64,000 nucleotides of DNA from NCBI GenBank assembly GCA_023415775.1, contig JAEZJM010000021.1, positions 248,001-312,000 of the forward strand, in the 5' to 3' direction. A program made the position numbers and the translations under genes. Positions 50,632 to 58,202 of this stretch are shown piece after piece. Below the pieces are notes generated by a model. It was not told the DNA's origin. It did no database searches and was given only the letters and a program-made list of their open reading frames with translations. Position 1 is the stretch's first letter; every line of letters begins with the position of its first letter. Origin of the DNA: Bacillota bacterium (GTDB taxonomy: Bacteria > Bacillota > Negativicutes > Sporomusales > UBA7701).

Positions 50632-51772
50632 TCCCGGTTTGCCGGTCGACCCGGCGGCGACCGCTTCGATCAGCGGTCAGGCCGAAGCGACGAACGGGCC
50701 GGCGACGTCAACGCAGGCGGCTCTCCGCAGCCAGGTCGAGCTTATCGCGGACGGCAACATCAAAATGCTTCTCGACGCCCTCGGCAAGACGCTGGGGGAG
50801 TTTAACAAGCTGTCGGGGGAACTGCCCGCGGAGGCGGCCAAGGAGGCGCAGAACCTCGGCCGCGCCGCGATGGGGGCGGATACTGTCGTGCCGCGCGGCT
50901 TGGCGGCGATGGTGCGCGGGGCGCGGAGCGGCGGGGAAACGACGGCCGCTTTCGCGCAGACGATGGCCGATGCGGCGCTTTTGAGCAAGGCTTTTCCGGA
51001 AGGCCTCATGCCGGAGACGGTGGCGGCGGCGACGGTCTTCGCCCGCGCCGCCGGCGAGAGCGGCGATTTGACCGCCAGGCTGATGACGCTGGTCCGCCAG
51101 CTGATCGCAACCCCGGAGGAAGAGGCAACGCCGCTCGCGCTGGTCAAGGCGCTGTTGTCCGAGCTTCCCGAGGATATCCAGGCGCCAGCCGTGCGGGCGC
51201 AAATAGAAAAGGCGGCCGCGGCGCTCAGCCGCTCGATTCCGGATACGGTGCGCCAGGCGGCCGCATTCCACAGCCTGCCGGAGCTTCAGGAGGCGCTGGT
51301 GTGGCAGAAGGTCGCCGACAGCCTGCCGTGGCTGAAGATGCCGCCGGAGACGCTGGAGCAGGCGAGCCGGACGCTGCGGGAGATGGCTGGAGCGATTAAT
51401 TCGTCCAAGCAATCCGCCGCCGAGACGCCGGGCGGGCAGAAGGTCCTGGTGATTACCATGCCGGTGTTTTTCGCGGATGGGCGCGCTTACCCGGCGTATA
51501 TCCATATTTCCCGCGACCGGGAGCAGACGGATAATCCCGCGGCGCCGGTGCGGGAGACGTGGCTGAGGATGTGCGTTGCCACCGACAATCTTGGTGTGGT
51601 GGATATGGTTTTTCACCTCCGCGGCCAGCAGCAGCTAAGCATTCGCGTGGCGTTCTCGAACCGCGAGGTCGGCGAGGAGTTCCGCGGCGTGCTGCCCGAG
51701 CTGCGCGGCGCACTGGCGGAGTCTGAGCTGACGGTGGCTGATATCGCCGTTGTGGCCACAACCGAAAAGTAA
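50621..51772 (+). CDS. FliK-like protein (YlqG type)
   Basis: 383 aa, no signal peptide. The N-terminal 270 residues are Ala-rich and helical; the C-terminal ~110 (LVITMPVFFADGRAYPAYIHISRD, LGVVDMVFHLRGQQQLSIRVAF) resemble the flagellar hook-length control C-terminal domain. In Bacillus, ylqG lies between rnhB and ylqH, just as here. Whether it acts in flagellar export is unknown. ATG 50621 is preferred to TTG 50618 for spacing to GGGGAG. Confidence 0.72.
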   Translation: MKINPGLPVDPAATASISGQAEATNGPATSTQAALRSQVELIADGNIKMLLDALGKTLGEFNKLSGELPAEAAKEAQNLGRAAMGADTVVPRGLAAMVRGARSGGETTAAFAQTMADAALLSKAFPEGLMPETVAAATVFARAAGESGDLTARLMTLVRQLIATPEEEATPLALVKALLSELPEDIQAPAVRAQIEKAAAALSRSIPDTVRQAAAFHSLPELQEALVWQKVADSLPWLKMPPETLEQASRTLREMAGAINSSKQSAAETPGGQKVLVITMPVFFADGRAYPAYIHISRDREQTDNPAAPVRETWLRMCVATDNLGVVDMVFHLRGQQQLSIRVAFSNREVGEEFRGVLPELRGALAESELTVADIAVVATTEK

Positions 51773-51787
51773 GCGCCGAGGTGTAAT

Positions 51788-52069
51788 ATGGCCGAAACCG
51801 ACAAGCCCCGCAAGGAAGCGGTGGCTATCCGATACGACAGCAAGGAAGACAAGGCCCCCAAGGTCGTCGCCAAGGGGGCGGGGCTCGTTGCCGAGCAGAT
51901 ATTGGCCACGGCCGAGAAGCATACTGTTCCTGTTTATCGCAACAGAACACTTACTTCGATGCTGATGGCGGTGGACCTGGATCGAGAGATTCCGCCCGAG
52001 ATGTATAAGGCGGTGGCCGAAGTGCTGGCTTATGTGTACCGTCTTGACCAGAAACGGCGCAGGCGGTAA
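51788..52069 (+). CDS. FlhB C-terminal-domain-like protein (YlqH type)
   Basis: 93 aa matching only the cytoplasmic domain of FlhB/EscU export gates: KEAVAIRYDSKEDKAPKVVAKG and PVYRNRTLTSMLMAVDLDREIPPEMYKAVAEVLAYVY. It lacks the NPTH autocleavage motif and membrane part. Follows the FliK-like gene, mirroring the FliK-FlhB partnership in substrate switching, so the pair may be a derived module. Confidence 0.8.
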   Translation: MAETDKPRKEAVAIRYDSKEDKAPKVVAKGAGLVAEQILATAEKHTVPVYRNRTLTSMLMAVDLDREIPPEMYKAVAEVLAYVYRLDQKRRRR

Positions 52070-52083
52070 ACTGGAGGACTAAT

Positions 52084-53148
52084 ATGCGACGGATATTGCT
52101 TGATAACGTTACCTCGGGGATGAAGCTGGCCAAACCTCTCTACACGGCGGACGGCAAGATTTTGCTCAATGCCGGCCTGGAGCTGAAGGACCGCTACATC
52201 GGGCGGCTGCGCGCCCTTGACGTGACGTATGTGTATATCGAGGACGACCTGACGGCCGATATCGACGTTCCCGACGTGGTCAGCGAACAGGCCCGCGTCG
52301 AAGCGGTGGCGAACGCTAAGCAGGTGATGGAGCAGATTAAGCTCGGCCGCAAGGTGGATGCCAGCGCGGCGAAGAAGATCGCCAACACGCTGGTTGACGA
52401 GCTGTGCCGCAATCACGGTACGCTGGTCAATTTCATCGATATGCGGACCAAGGCCGATTATCTTTTCAACCATGCGGTCAATGTGTGCATATTGTCGACG
52501 CTGACGGGCATAAGCCTGGGCTTCGACGAGCTGCGCCTGCGCGACTTGGGCGTGGGGGCACTGCTCCACGATACCGGCAAGCTGATGGTGCCGCCGGAGA
52601 TACTGAACAAGACCGATCGGCTGACCATCGCCGAGCTGGAGGAGGTGCGCCGGCATACCGATTACGGCTTCGATATCCTCCGCAAGAACCCCGATGTCAG
52701 TCTGATGTCGGCCCACTGCGCTTTCCAGCATCACGAGCGTCACGACGGCAGCGGCTACCCCCGCGGCCTCAAGGGCAACGAGATCCATCAGTTCGCCCAG
52801 ATCGTCGCGCTGGCGGACGTGTACGACGCGCTGACTTCCGACGTTATTTACCGCAAGGCGGTGCCGGTGTATGAGGCGCTGGCGATCATCACCAAGGCGG
52901 CCGGCATGTATTTCGATCCAGAGCTTGTCGACCATTTCGCCGGCAATATCGCCCCGTACCCGATCGGGTCGGTGGTGCGGCTGAGCAATAACCACATCGG
53001 CGTGGTGGTGGATATGTCGCGCGAGAGCAAGACCAAGCCGGTGGTGCGGGTTATCGCCGACGAGCATAAGCAGCGGATGAACAAGATCGTGGAGATCGAC
53101 CTGTCGAAGAACAGCCAGCTGTATATCGCCGACGTGGCCGAAAGGTAG
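52084..53148 (+). CDS. HD-GYP domain protein
   Basis: 354 aa. A variable N-terminal domain (about 1-120) precedes HD-GYP: HDTGK with His162-Asp163, HHERHDGSGYP with Gly224-Tyr225-Pro226, and LADVYDALTS. The motif set is complete, so cyclic-di-GMP phosphodiesterase activity is likely. A C-terminal extension of about 60 residues follows. GGAGGACTAAT sets the ATG. No receiver or sensor domain is recognisable. Confidence 0.88.
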   Translation: MRRILLDNVTSGMKLAKPLYTADGKILLNAGLELKDRYIGRLRALDVTYVYIEDDLTADIDVPDVVSEQARVEAVANAKQVMEQIKLGRKVDASAAKKIANTLVDELCRNHGTLVNFIDMRTKADYLFNHAVNVCILSTLTGISLGFDELRLRDLGVGALLHDTGKLMVPPEILNKTDRLTIAELEEVRRHTDYGFDILRKNPDVSLMSAHCAFQHHERHDGSGYPRGLKGNEIHQFAQIVALADVYDALTSDVIYRKAVPVYEALAIITKAAGMYFDPELVDHFAGNIAPYPIGSVVRLSNNHIGVVVDMSRESKTKPVVRVIADEHKQRMNKIVEIDLSKNSQLYIADVAER

Positions 53149-53155
53149 GGCGGCG

Positions 53156-53512
53156 ATGGAACATATCCGCACCGGCGACGCGGGAGAAGTGGCGGCCGCC
53201 GAACATCTGAAGGCGGCGGGCTATGCCATCCTGGCCCTGAAGTACCGGGCCCGGCCGGGGGAGGTGGATATCGTGGCCTCCCAGGGCGGGACGCTGGTGT
53301 TCGCCGAGGTGAAGACGCGGCGGAGCGGGGCGTACGGGACGCCAGGCGAGGCGGTGACGCGCCGCAAGCAGGAAAAGCTGATGGCGACGGCGCTGTGCTA
53401 TATGAAGCAGCACGGATTATATGATAAGCCGATGAGGTTCGATGTTATCGAGGTAATGATGACAGGCGGGGCTGTGAAGATTAATCATATTGCGAATGCG
53501 TTTGGGCGTTGA
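53156..53512 (+). CDS. YraN family endonuclease-like protein (UPF0102)
   Basis: 118 aa restriction-endonuclease fold: GDAGEVAAAEHLKAAGYAIL, RPGEVDIVA and LVFAEVKTRR carry the PD-(D/E)xK residues (Asp in EVDIV, ExK in EVKTR). Often near rnhB and comM or dprA, as here. Activity not demonstrated for the family in general. Confidence 0.88.
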   Translation: MEHIRTGDAGEVAAAEHLKAAGYAILALKYRARPGEVDIVASQGGTLVFAEVKTRRSGAYGTPGEAVTRRKQEKLMATALCYMKQHGLYDKPMRFDVIEVMMTGGAVKINHIANAFGR

Positions 53513-53560
53513 TAAACCTAATAACCTTAAGTTAGTCGTGATCGAGACCGCCGGCTTCCC

Positions 53561-53769
53561 GGCGAAAGTTGTATTGCCGCTTGCAAGTCTACGGATGAAC
53601 GCGCCGTAGACTTGCGCCGACTCAACCGTACCGTCGCCAACGGTCGTCCGTGACCGATGTCTCCTCGCCCGGCCCTCCATGGCCGGGCGTACGGTATCGT
53701 TTACGGCTTGCTGCGTCAACGGCGCGTAATCATCCTCCGCCAATGCGCGCTTGCCATCCAACTTCGCCA
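53561..53769 (+). repeat. Family A structured repeat, copy 2
   Basis: 209 bp. Ends GGCGAAAGTTGTATTGCC and (reverse complement) GGCGAAGTTGGATGGC pair with each other. Stem CGGTC-GTCCGT-GACCG and central hairpin GCCCGGCC-CTCCAT-GGCCGGGC are present, with ACGCGCCGT/ACGGCGCGT intact. Lies 72 bp from copy 4, which is inverted. Confidence 0.85.
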
Positions 53770-53841
53770 TCGCTGATGCGACAAGGAATGCCGGGAGTTT
53801 TGCGCTTCAATTGAATTATGGAGGAAATTTACCCAAACTAT

Positions 53842-54050
53842 GGCGGAAGACGCAAACAAGCGGCGAGGTTGTGGAGGGTGAATACGCGCCGTTGGCGAAG
53901 CGGAGCGCGCCGCCACGCGCGAGGCCATGGACGGCCGAGCGAGGAGTCCTCTGCCACGGACGGCAGTGGACGACGGTGCTCGCGGGCGCGCGGAGCGAGC
54001 TTACGGCGCGTTCGCCCGGAACATGGGAGCCGCGGTTTGCGTCTGGAGCC
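53842..54050 (-). repeat. Family A structured repeat, copy 4
   Basis: 209 bp, minus orientation. Ends share AGACGCAAAC in inverted orientation. Stem CTGCC-GTCCGT-GGCAG keeps the hexaloop of copy 2 with different paired bases. Invariant ACGCGCCGT/ACGGCGCGT is kept; the central hairpin is weaker (CGGCC/GGCC). Confidence 0.8.
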
Positions 54051-54150
54051 GGATTGGCAGCAGGCTATCGGCGGTCCTTCGTAGCTCAAGCGCCGCGTTT
54101 GCGGCTAGAGCCGGGCAGGAAACTAGAACAACATACACCCAAAAAGACAA

Positions 54151-54180
54151 CCTCCGCATTATCGCGGGGGCTTTTTCTTT
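54151..54180 (+). terminator. Terminator downstream of yraN and the family A pair
   Basis: CCTCCGC/GCGGGGG stem (one G-U), loop ATTATC, then CTTTTTCTTTT. Confidence 0.75.
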
Positions 54181-54268
54181 TAATCCAGTGTTTGGCAGGC
54201 GACTGGGAGTAACCGCGCCGGGAGGATGGTCATAAGATATTATGACTCTGAATAAAGGAGGAATGGGC

Positions 54269-54382
54269 ATGGGTCGTGGCTTTGGCGGTTGTGGTTGCGG
54301 CAACAGCGGAATTGTGGTTGTGGTCATAATCATCATCTTGCTGCTGCTGTTCCTGGGAGATGAAGATAGCTGCACCATTTGA
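54269..54382 (+). CDS. YjcZ-like small hydrophobic protein
   Basis: 37 aa: Gly/Cys-rich head MGRGFGGCGCGNSG, one hydrophobic helix of Val, Ile and Leu, acidic tail GDEDSC. This is the layout of YjcZ/YuzJ-type sporulation microproteins. AGGAGG at 54256-54261 is 7 nt before ATG 54269; an in-frame ATG at 54263 is too close. The family is usually found in spore formers and is small enough to be missed. Role unknown. Confidence 0.65.
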   Translation: MGRGFGGCGCGNSGIVVVVIIIILLLLFLGDEDSCTI

Positions 54383-54467
54383 CGAAAACCAGTAACCTGC
54401 CGACGTAAAATTCTGCCCGCTGTAAGCAAATACTTACCGCAAAAAAGCTTTTCCCCCTACCAATATC

Positions 54468-54526
54468 GCAGCGAGCCCCCCGAGCATGCCGCGGCTTGTG
54501 CCGCGCCGGCCCAGGGGGCTTGCTGC
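54468..54526. other. Strong GC-rich hairpin
   Basis: GCAGCGAGCCCCC pairs with GGGGGCTTGCTGC (one G-U), with a second stem GCGGC/GCCGC inside. It lies just past the stop of the minus-strand microprotein gene. There is no immediate T-run, so it is not a standard terminator. Confidence 0.6.
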
Positions 54527-54536
54527 ATTTGTATCC

Positions 54537-54623
54537 TCAAGGGTTTCTTTTCATGTGGGTTCCGGTTTTCGCACCCTTTTCGGCCTTGGATTTCTTTTTC
54601 TGGCCGTCCTTGTTGCCACCCAT
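54537..54623 (-). CDS. 28-residue basic microprotein
   Basis: MGGNKDGQKKKSKAEKGAKTGTHMKRNP (given in full only as composition: 8 Lys, 1 Arg, no hydrophobic core) follows a perfect GGAGG at 54632-54636 with 8-nt spacing. The strong ribosome-binding site and clean stop argue for a real gene. Family not recognised; small Lys-rich proteins of this kind occur in spores, but no clear match is claimed. Confidence 0.5.
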   Translation of the reverse strand: MGGNKDGQKKKSKAEKGAKTGTHMKRNP

Positions 54624-54792
54624 GAGCATCACCTCCGTGGGTTAATATTTACCAATAGCCTCCGAGAAATACTGCGGCGCACGACAAAGTAAGACCCGAA
54701 CGGCTTATGCCGGGAGGTTTTGGGACGCGGCTGTAGAATTTACCTAATAAGGCGCCTTTTGGCGCCGCCAGCGAAAGGTAGGAGGTAAGACT

Positions 54793-55254
54793 GTGCTCGT
54801 TATCGCGAAAAAACCTGTTAAACGGATGGTCGCCTTTTTTGCCGCACTGTTTATGGCAGCCGTATTCCAGACCCTTGCCCCCGCCGGCACGGCCAGCGCG
54901 GCGCCTGCCGCCGGCATCGGCTACGTCGATATGGTATTGCTGATGTCCCATCACCAGGATGCGGCGAAGGTAGATGAGACAATGAAGGCCGCCGCTGAGG
55001 AGGCTCAGAAGGAGTTTGCCGCCAAATCGGCCGGCATGAGTGACATCGATAAGGCGGTTTTGATGAATCAGCTCCAGATGCGGCTTGACGCCCAGGGGGG
55101 CGAGCTGATGGATGCGCTCAGGGCCAAGGTTGCCCAGGCTGTCGGTGCGGTCGCGGCCCAGAAGGGCCTGCATGTGGTTTTCGACAAGGGATTGGCAATT
55201 TACGGCGGCGAGGACATTACCGCCGAGGTCGGCAAGACGCTCGCCGGCCAGTAG
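54793..55254 (+). CDS. OmpH/Skp family periplasmic chaperone-like protein
   Basis: 153 aa. Signal peptide about 1-37 (VKRMVAFFAALFMAAVFQTL, cleavage near ASA-AP), then IGYVDMVLLMSHHQDAAKVDE, a helical tentacle region and a closing strand GLHVVFDKGLAIYGG, the Skp topology. Skp carries outer-membrane proteins in diderms, so its presence supports an outer membrane here. GTG start behind AGGAGGTAAGACT. Stands alone with a terminator. Confidence 0.82.
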   Translation: MLVIAKKPVKRMVAFFAALFMAAVFQTLAPAGTASAAPAAGIGYVDMVLLMSHHQDAAKVDETMKAAAEEAQKEFAAKSAGMSDIDKAVLMNQLQMRLDAQGGELMDALRAKVAQAVGAVAAQKGLHVVFDKGLAIYGGEDITAEVGKTLAGQ

Positions 55255-55284
55255 AAACTTTGCAAATCAGCCATATGCGCGAGC

Positions 55285-55312
55285 AGCCCCCGCTAAAAGC
55301 GGGGGCTTTTTG
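55285..55312 (+). terminator. Terminator after the OmpH-like gene
   Basis: Perfect 9-bp stem AGCCCCCGC/GCGGGGGCT, loop TAAAA, then TTTTTGT. Confidence 0.9.
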
Positions 55313-55463
55313 TCTGTTCGGCAGGTTTGGCGAAAACTGGCTGAACAAGGAAGGATATGGTCGTATTTCCTCGAAATGTAAATTTAATTAGTAGTATTTC
55401 CTCTTACGGTCAAAGCCTGTGATGTAAATCGGTAACAATGCTGATGGCGGGAGGTACGCGGCA

Positions 55464-56999
55464 ATGTCTTATGCACAGGTGTACGGCGCGGCGACGCTGG
55501 GCATCAACGGCGCCGTTGTGACGGTGGAGGTGGATATCGCGAACGGGTTGCCGGGGCTCGATATTGTCGGCTTGCCGGACGCGGCGGTGAAGGAATCGAA
55601 GGAGCGGGTGCGGGCGGCGATCAAAAACGCCGGGCTGGAGTTTCCCGTGCGCCGGGTGACGGTGAATCTCGCGCCGGCCGATATGCGCAAGGACGGGTCG
55701 GGCCTCGATCTGCCGATCGCTATCGGGGTGCTGGCGGCCAGCGGGCAGGTGGACCCGGAGAGCTGCCGGCAGAGCGTGTTTGTCGGCGAGCTGTCGCTGG
55801 AGGGGCGGCTGAGAGGGATCGCCGGTATTTTGCCGATGGCGATGGATATCGCCGCGCGTGGGCTGGGGGCGGTTTTCGTTGCGCCCGACAACGCCCAGGA
55901 GGCGCTTTTTGCCGGACCGCTGACTGTTTTCGCGCCAGCGACGCTGGCGGAGACGGTGGCCTATCTGCGGGGCGAGCGTCCGCTTGCCGCGGTGGCCTGG
56001 GCGGGTCGGCCGCCGGCCGCGAACGGGCAGGGCGACGATATGGCGGAGGTGCAGGGGCAGGCGGCGGCCAAGCGGGCGCTGGAGATCGCCGCCGCCGGCG
56101 GGCATAATGTGCTGATGGTGGGGCCGCCGGGCTCGGGGAAGACGATGCTGGCCCGCCGTTTGCCGTCGATCTTGCCGCCGCTTACCGACGGCGAGGCGCT
56201 GGAGGTGACGAAGATCTACAGCATCGCCGGTCTGCTGCGCGCGGGGGGCGGCCTGGCGGCGTACCGGCCGTTCCGGAGCCCGCATCATACGGTGTCCGAC
56301 GCGGGCATGATCGGCGGCGGGCGGGTGCCGCGGCCGGGCGAGGCGACGCTGAGCCATCACGGCGTGCTGTTTCTGGACGAGTTGCCGGAGTTTCCCCGCA
56401 TGGTGCTGGAGGTGCTCCGCCAGCCGATGGAGGACGGCGAGGTGACGATTTCAAGGGTGAATGCGACGCTTTCTTATCCGGCGAAGTTTATGATGGTGGC
56501 GGCGATGAATCCCTGCCCGTGCGGCTACTTCGGCGACAGCAGCCGCCAGTGCAGCTGTACGCCGGGCGATATCCGCCGTTATCTGAAGAAGATTTCCGGC
56601 CCGCTGCTGGACCGCATCGATATCAATATCGCGGTGCCGCGGCTGGAGTACGGGGAGATCGCCGGCTATTCGCCGGCCGAGCCTTCGGCGGCCATCAGGG
56701 AGAGGGTGGAGCGGGCGCGGGCGGTGCAGCAGCGGCGCCTTGCCCGCTACGGGCTGGGGGCCAACGCGCAGATGGGCCATCGCCACGTGAAGGCGACCTG
56801 CCTGCTGGAGGAGGCGGCGCAGAGCCTGCTGAAGCAGGCGTTTGAGCGGCTGAACCTGAGCGCCCGCGGCTACGACCGGGTGCTAAAGGTGGCGAGGACG
56901 GTCGCCGACCTGGCGGGGGAGGAGAAGATTTCCGCCCAGGCGGTGGCCGAGGCGGTGCATCTGCGCAATAATGTGAAGGAGAGTTTGATGGGGGTTTAG
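55464..56999 (+). CDS. comM: YifB family Mg-chelatase-like AAA+ ATPase (ComM)
   Basis: 511 aa: N-terminal Lon-protease-like domain about 1-170 (GLPGLDIVGLPDAAVKES), Walker A GPPGSGKTML near 220, Walker B LFLDELPEFP, and C-terminal helical domain ending VHLRNNVKESLMGV. In naturally competent bacteria ComM is a branch-migration helicase aiding transformation; dprA 6.7 kb downstream fits. Its 3' end is duplicated in degraded form at 57641-57750. GGGAGGTACGCGGCA precedes the ATG. Confidence 0.95.
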   Translation: MSYAQVYGAATLGINGAVVTVEVDIANGLPGLDIVGLPDAAVKESKERVRAAIKNAGLEFPVRRVTVNLAPADMRKDGSGLDLPIAIGVLAASGQVDPESCRQSVFVGELSLEGRLRGIAGILPMAMDIAARGLGAVFVAPDNAQEALFAGPLTVFAPATLAETVAYLRGERPLAAVAWAGRPPAANGQGDDMAEVQGQAAAKRALEIAAAGGHNVLMVGPPGSGKTMLARRLPSILPPLTDGEALEVTKIYSIAGLLRAGGGLAAYRPFRSPHHTVSDAGMIGGGRVPRPGEATLSHHGVLFLDELPEFPRMVLEVLRQPMEDGEVTISRVNATLSYPAKFMMVAAMNPCPCGYFGDSSRQCSCTPGDIRRYLKKISGPLLDRIDINIAVPRLEYGEIAGYSPAEPSAAIRERVERARAVQQRRLARYGLGANAQMGHRHVKATCLLEEAAQSLLKQAFERLNLSARGYDRVLKVARTVADLAGEEKISAQAVAEAVHLRNNVKESLMGV

Positions 57000-57640
57000 G
57001 CTGGTTGTACGTTGAATAATCTGACATATAACCATCCCGTTGTCTTGCGCTGGGCCGTGAATACTTTTGTTTATTTAAAGTATGGAGGAATAATAGGTTG
57101 TTTGAAATTAAATACAGAATAGTTGAGAACGTAGAAACATTATTAAACATTACACCTGAAATATTTGATAAAGATTTCAGAGATTTCGCAGGTCAAATTG
57201 AGTTGAATTTTGATGGCAATAAAATTGGCTATGTCTATGAAGAAGAAATTTCTGAAGAAATGTTTAAAGTTGGATGTTTCCAAGATCAATGGTTATTGTG
57301 GTGGTTTACAGATTTGATTAAAGCAGTAAAACTACTACGGTTAAATAACTATCTAGCGTTTTCAGTACCTGAATGTCCGAACTGGATAAAATTTATCAAA
57401 TCAGACAATTGTATTAGAGTCCAAGAGCTTAGAGAAATACCTAATTATACAATTGCTAATTTTAAACTAGCGAGTATACCTGAGATGTCAACTAAGCCTC
57501 CAGTAGTAGAGATTTTATTAGACACAGGTGAAACTTACTCAAAAGATATCCAAATGGAACCGACTAATTTCGCCGAATCTAAAAACGATTAGAAATTTTG
57601 AAGAAATGATTATAACTTTGAATGAAAAATGAATTCAGAG
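57000..57640. mobile_element. AT-rich one-gene insert between comM and a second comM 3' end
   Basis: About 640 bp of markedly AT-rich DNA, containing one 164-codon gene, between the comM stop and a diverged copy of the last ~110 bp of comM. The arrangement parallels the tRNA-Pro insert at 12155-12824 in size and content. No integrase or transposase is present. Confidence 0.55.
57098..57592 (+). CDS. Hypothetical protein, cargo of the comM insert
   Basis: 164 aa, cytosolic, acidic, with AT-ending codons. It begins MFEIKYRIVENVETLLNI and has an unusual WLLWWFTDLIKAVKLL segment. TTG start 9 bp after GGAGG. No family recognised; composition and size resemble orphan immunity-type proteins, but that is only an impression. 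No similarity to the 141-residue protein of the tRNA-Pro insert is evident by eye. Confidence 0.65.
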   Translation: MFEIKYRIVENVETLLNITPEIFDKDFRDFAGQIELNFDGNKIGYVYEEEISEEMFKVGCFQDQWLLWWFTDLIKAVKLLRLNNYLAFSVPECPNWIKFIKSDNCIRVQELREIPNYTIANFKLASIPEMSTKPPVVEILLDTGETYSKDIQMEPTNFAESKND

Positions 57641-57750
57641 AGGACGGTCCCGACATGGCCGGGGCGGAGAGGATAACGGCGCTAGCGGTGGTCGAGTCAG
57701 TACATCTGCGCAATAATGTGAAGAAGGCGCTGATGGGTGTGCAGCTTTAG
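57641..57750 (+). pseudogene. Degraded duplicate of the comM 3' end
   Basis: Begins GAGGACGGTC as does 56894 in comM and ends in a stop 747-751 bp later. In frame it reads MAGAERITALAVVESVHLRNN then VKKALMGVQL, against comM LAGEEKISAQAVAEAVHLRNN then VKESLMGV. The bases encoding HLRNNVK are identical. It has no start or upstream domain. Confidence 0.85.
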
Positions 57751-58202
57751 AGATAGGAGAGGTGACTGCGCCTGCAACTGTAAATTCCTTAAGGGGCGTT
57801 AGCTGCGGCTAACTAGTATTAAATCAAATATATTACTATTATGTAAGTTGTAAGAAGATCAATTGTTACGACTAGCCAAAATACGACAGAATTAGCCATA
57901 AAATGACAGGCGCGGGGGGATTTACCCGGGGGCAGTGAAGCTACAGGGAGAGAAGTTGTTACCGCGGTGAGATTTGCGGCGTGCAGGCTAAGCGGCGGAA
58001 GGGGTGATTCACTGGCGGCGATGCTGGTAGATTTTGTGGGGAGCTTATGATTTCCTGGAAATATATGGACATTTTGACAGCCTGTAAAGTGTAGCTGGCG
58101 GCCGGTTTGATGCATTTGGTTGGTTGGATATTGATTTTTTACGGGCAGGGATTATACTTAAATTGGTATTTATGCATTTTTCAGATAAAAGAGGTGGCGG
58201 CA
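57751..58202. other. Non-coding stretch with a possible insertion-sequence end
   Basis: No gene is supported. At 57866-57912 AGCCAAAATACGACAG and AGCCATAAAATGACAG are close direct repeats; reversed they read TGTCATTTTATGGCT and TGTCGTATTTTGGCT, similar to IS21-type ends. A promoter-like TTGATT (58131-58136), 16 bp, TATACT (58153-58158) precedes the chemoreceptor-like gene. Confidence 0.35.

Noticed and set aside
54486..54692. 68-codon plus-strand frame between the microproteins
   Set aside because: No ribosome-binding site, and it is antisense to the minus-strand 28-codon frame, which has a perfect one.
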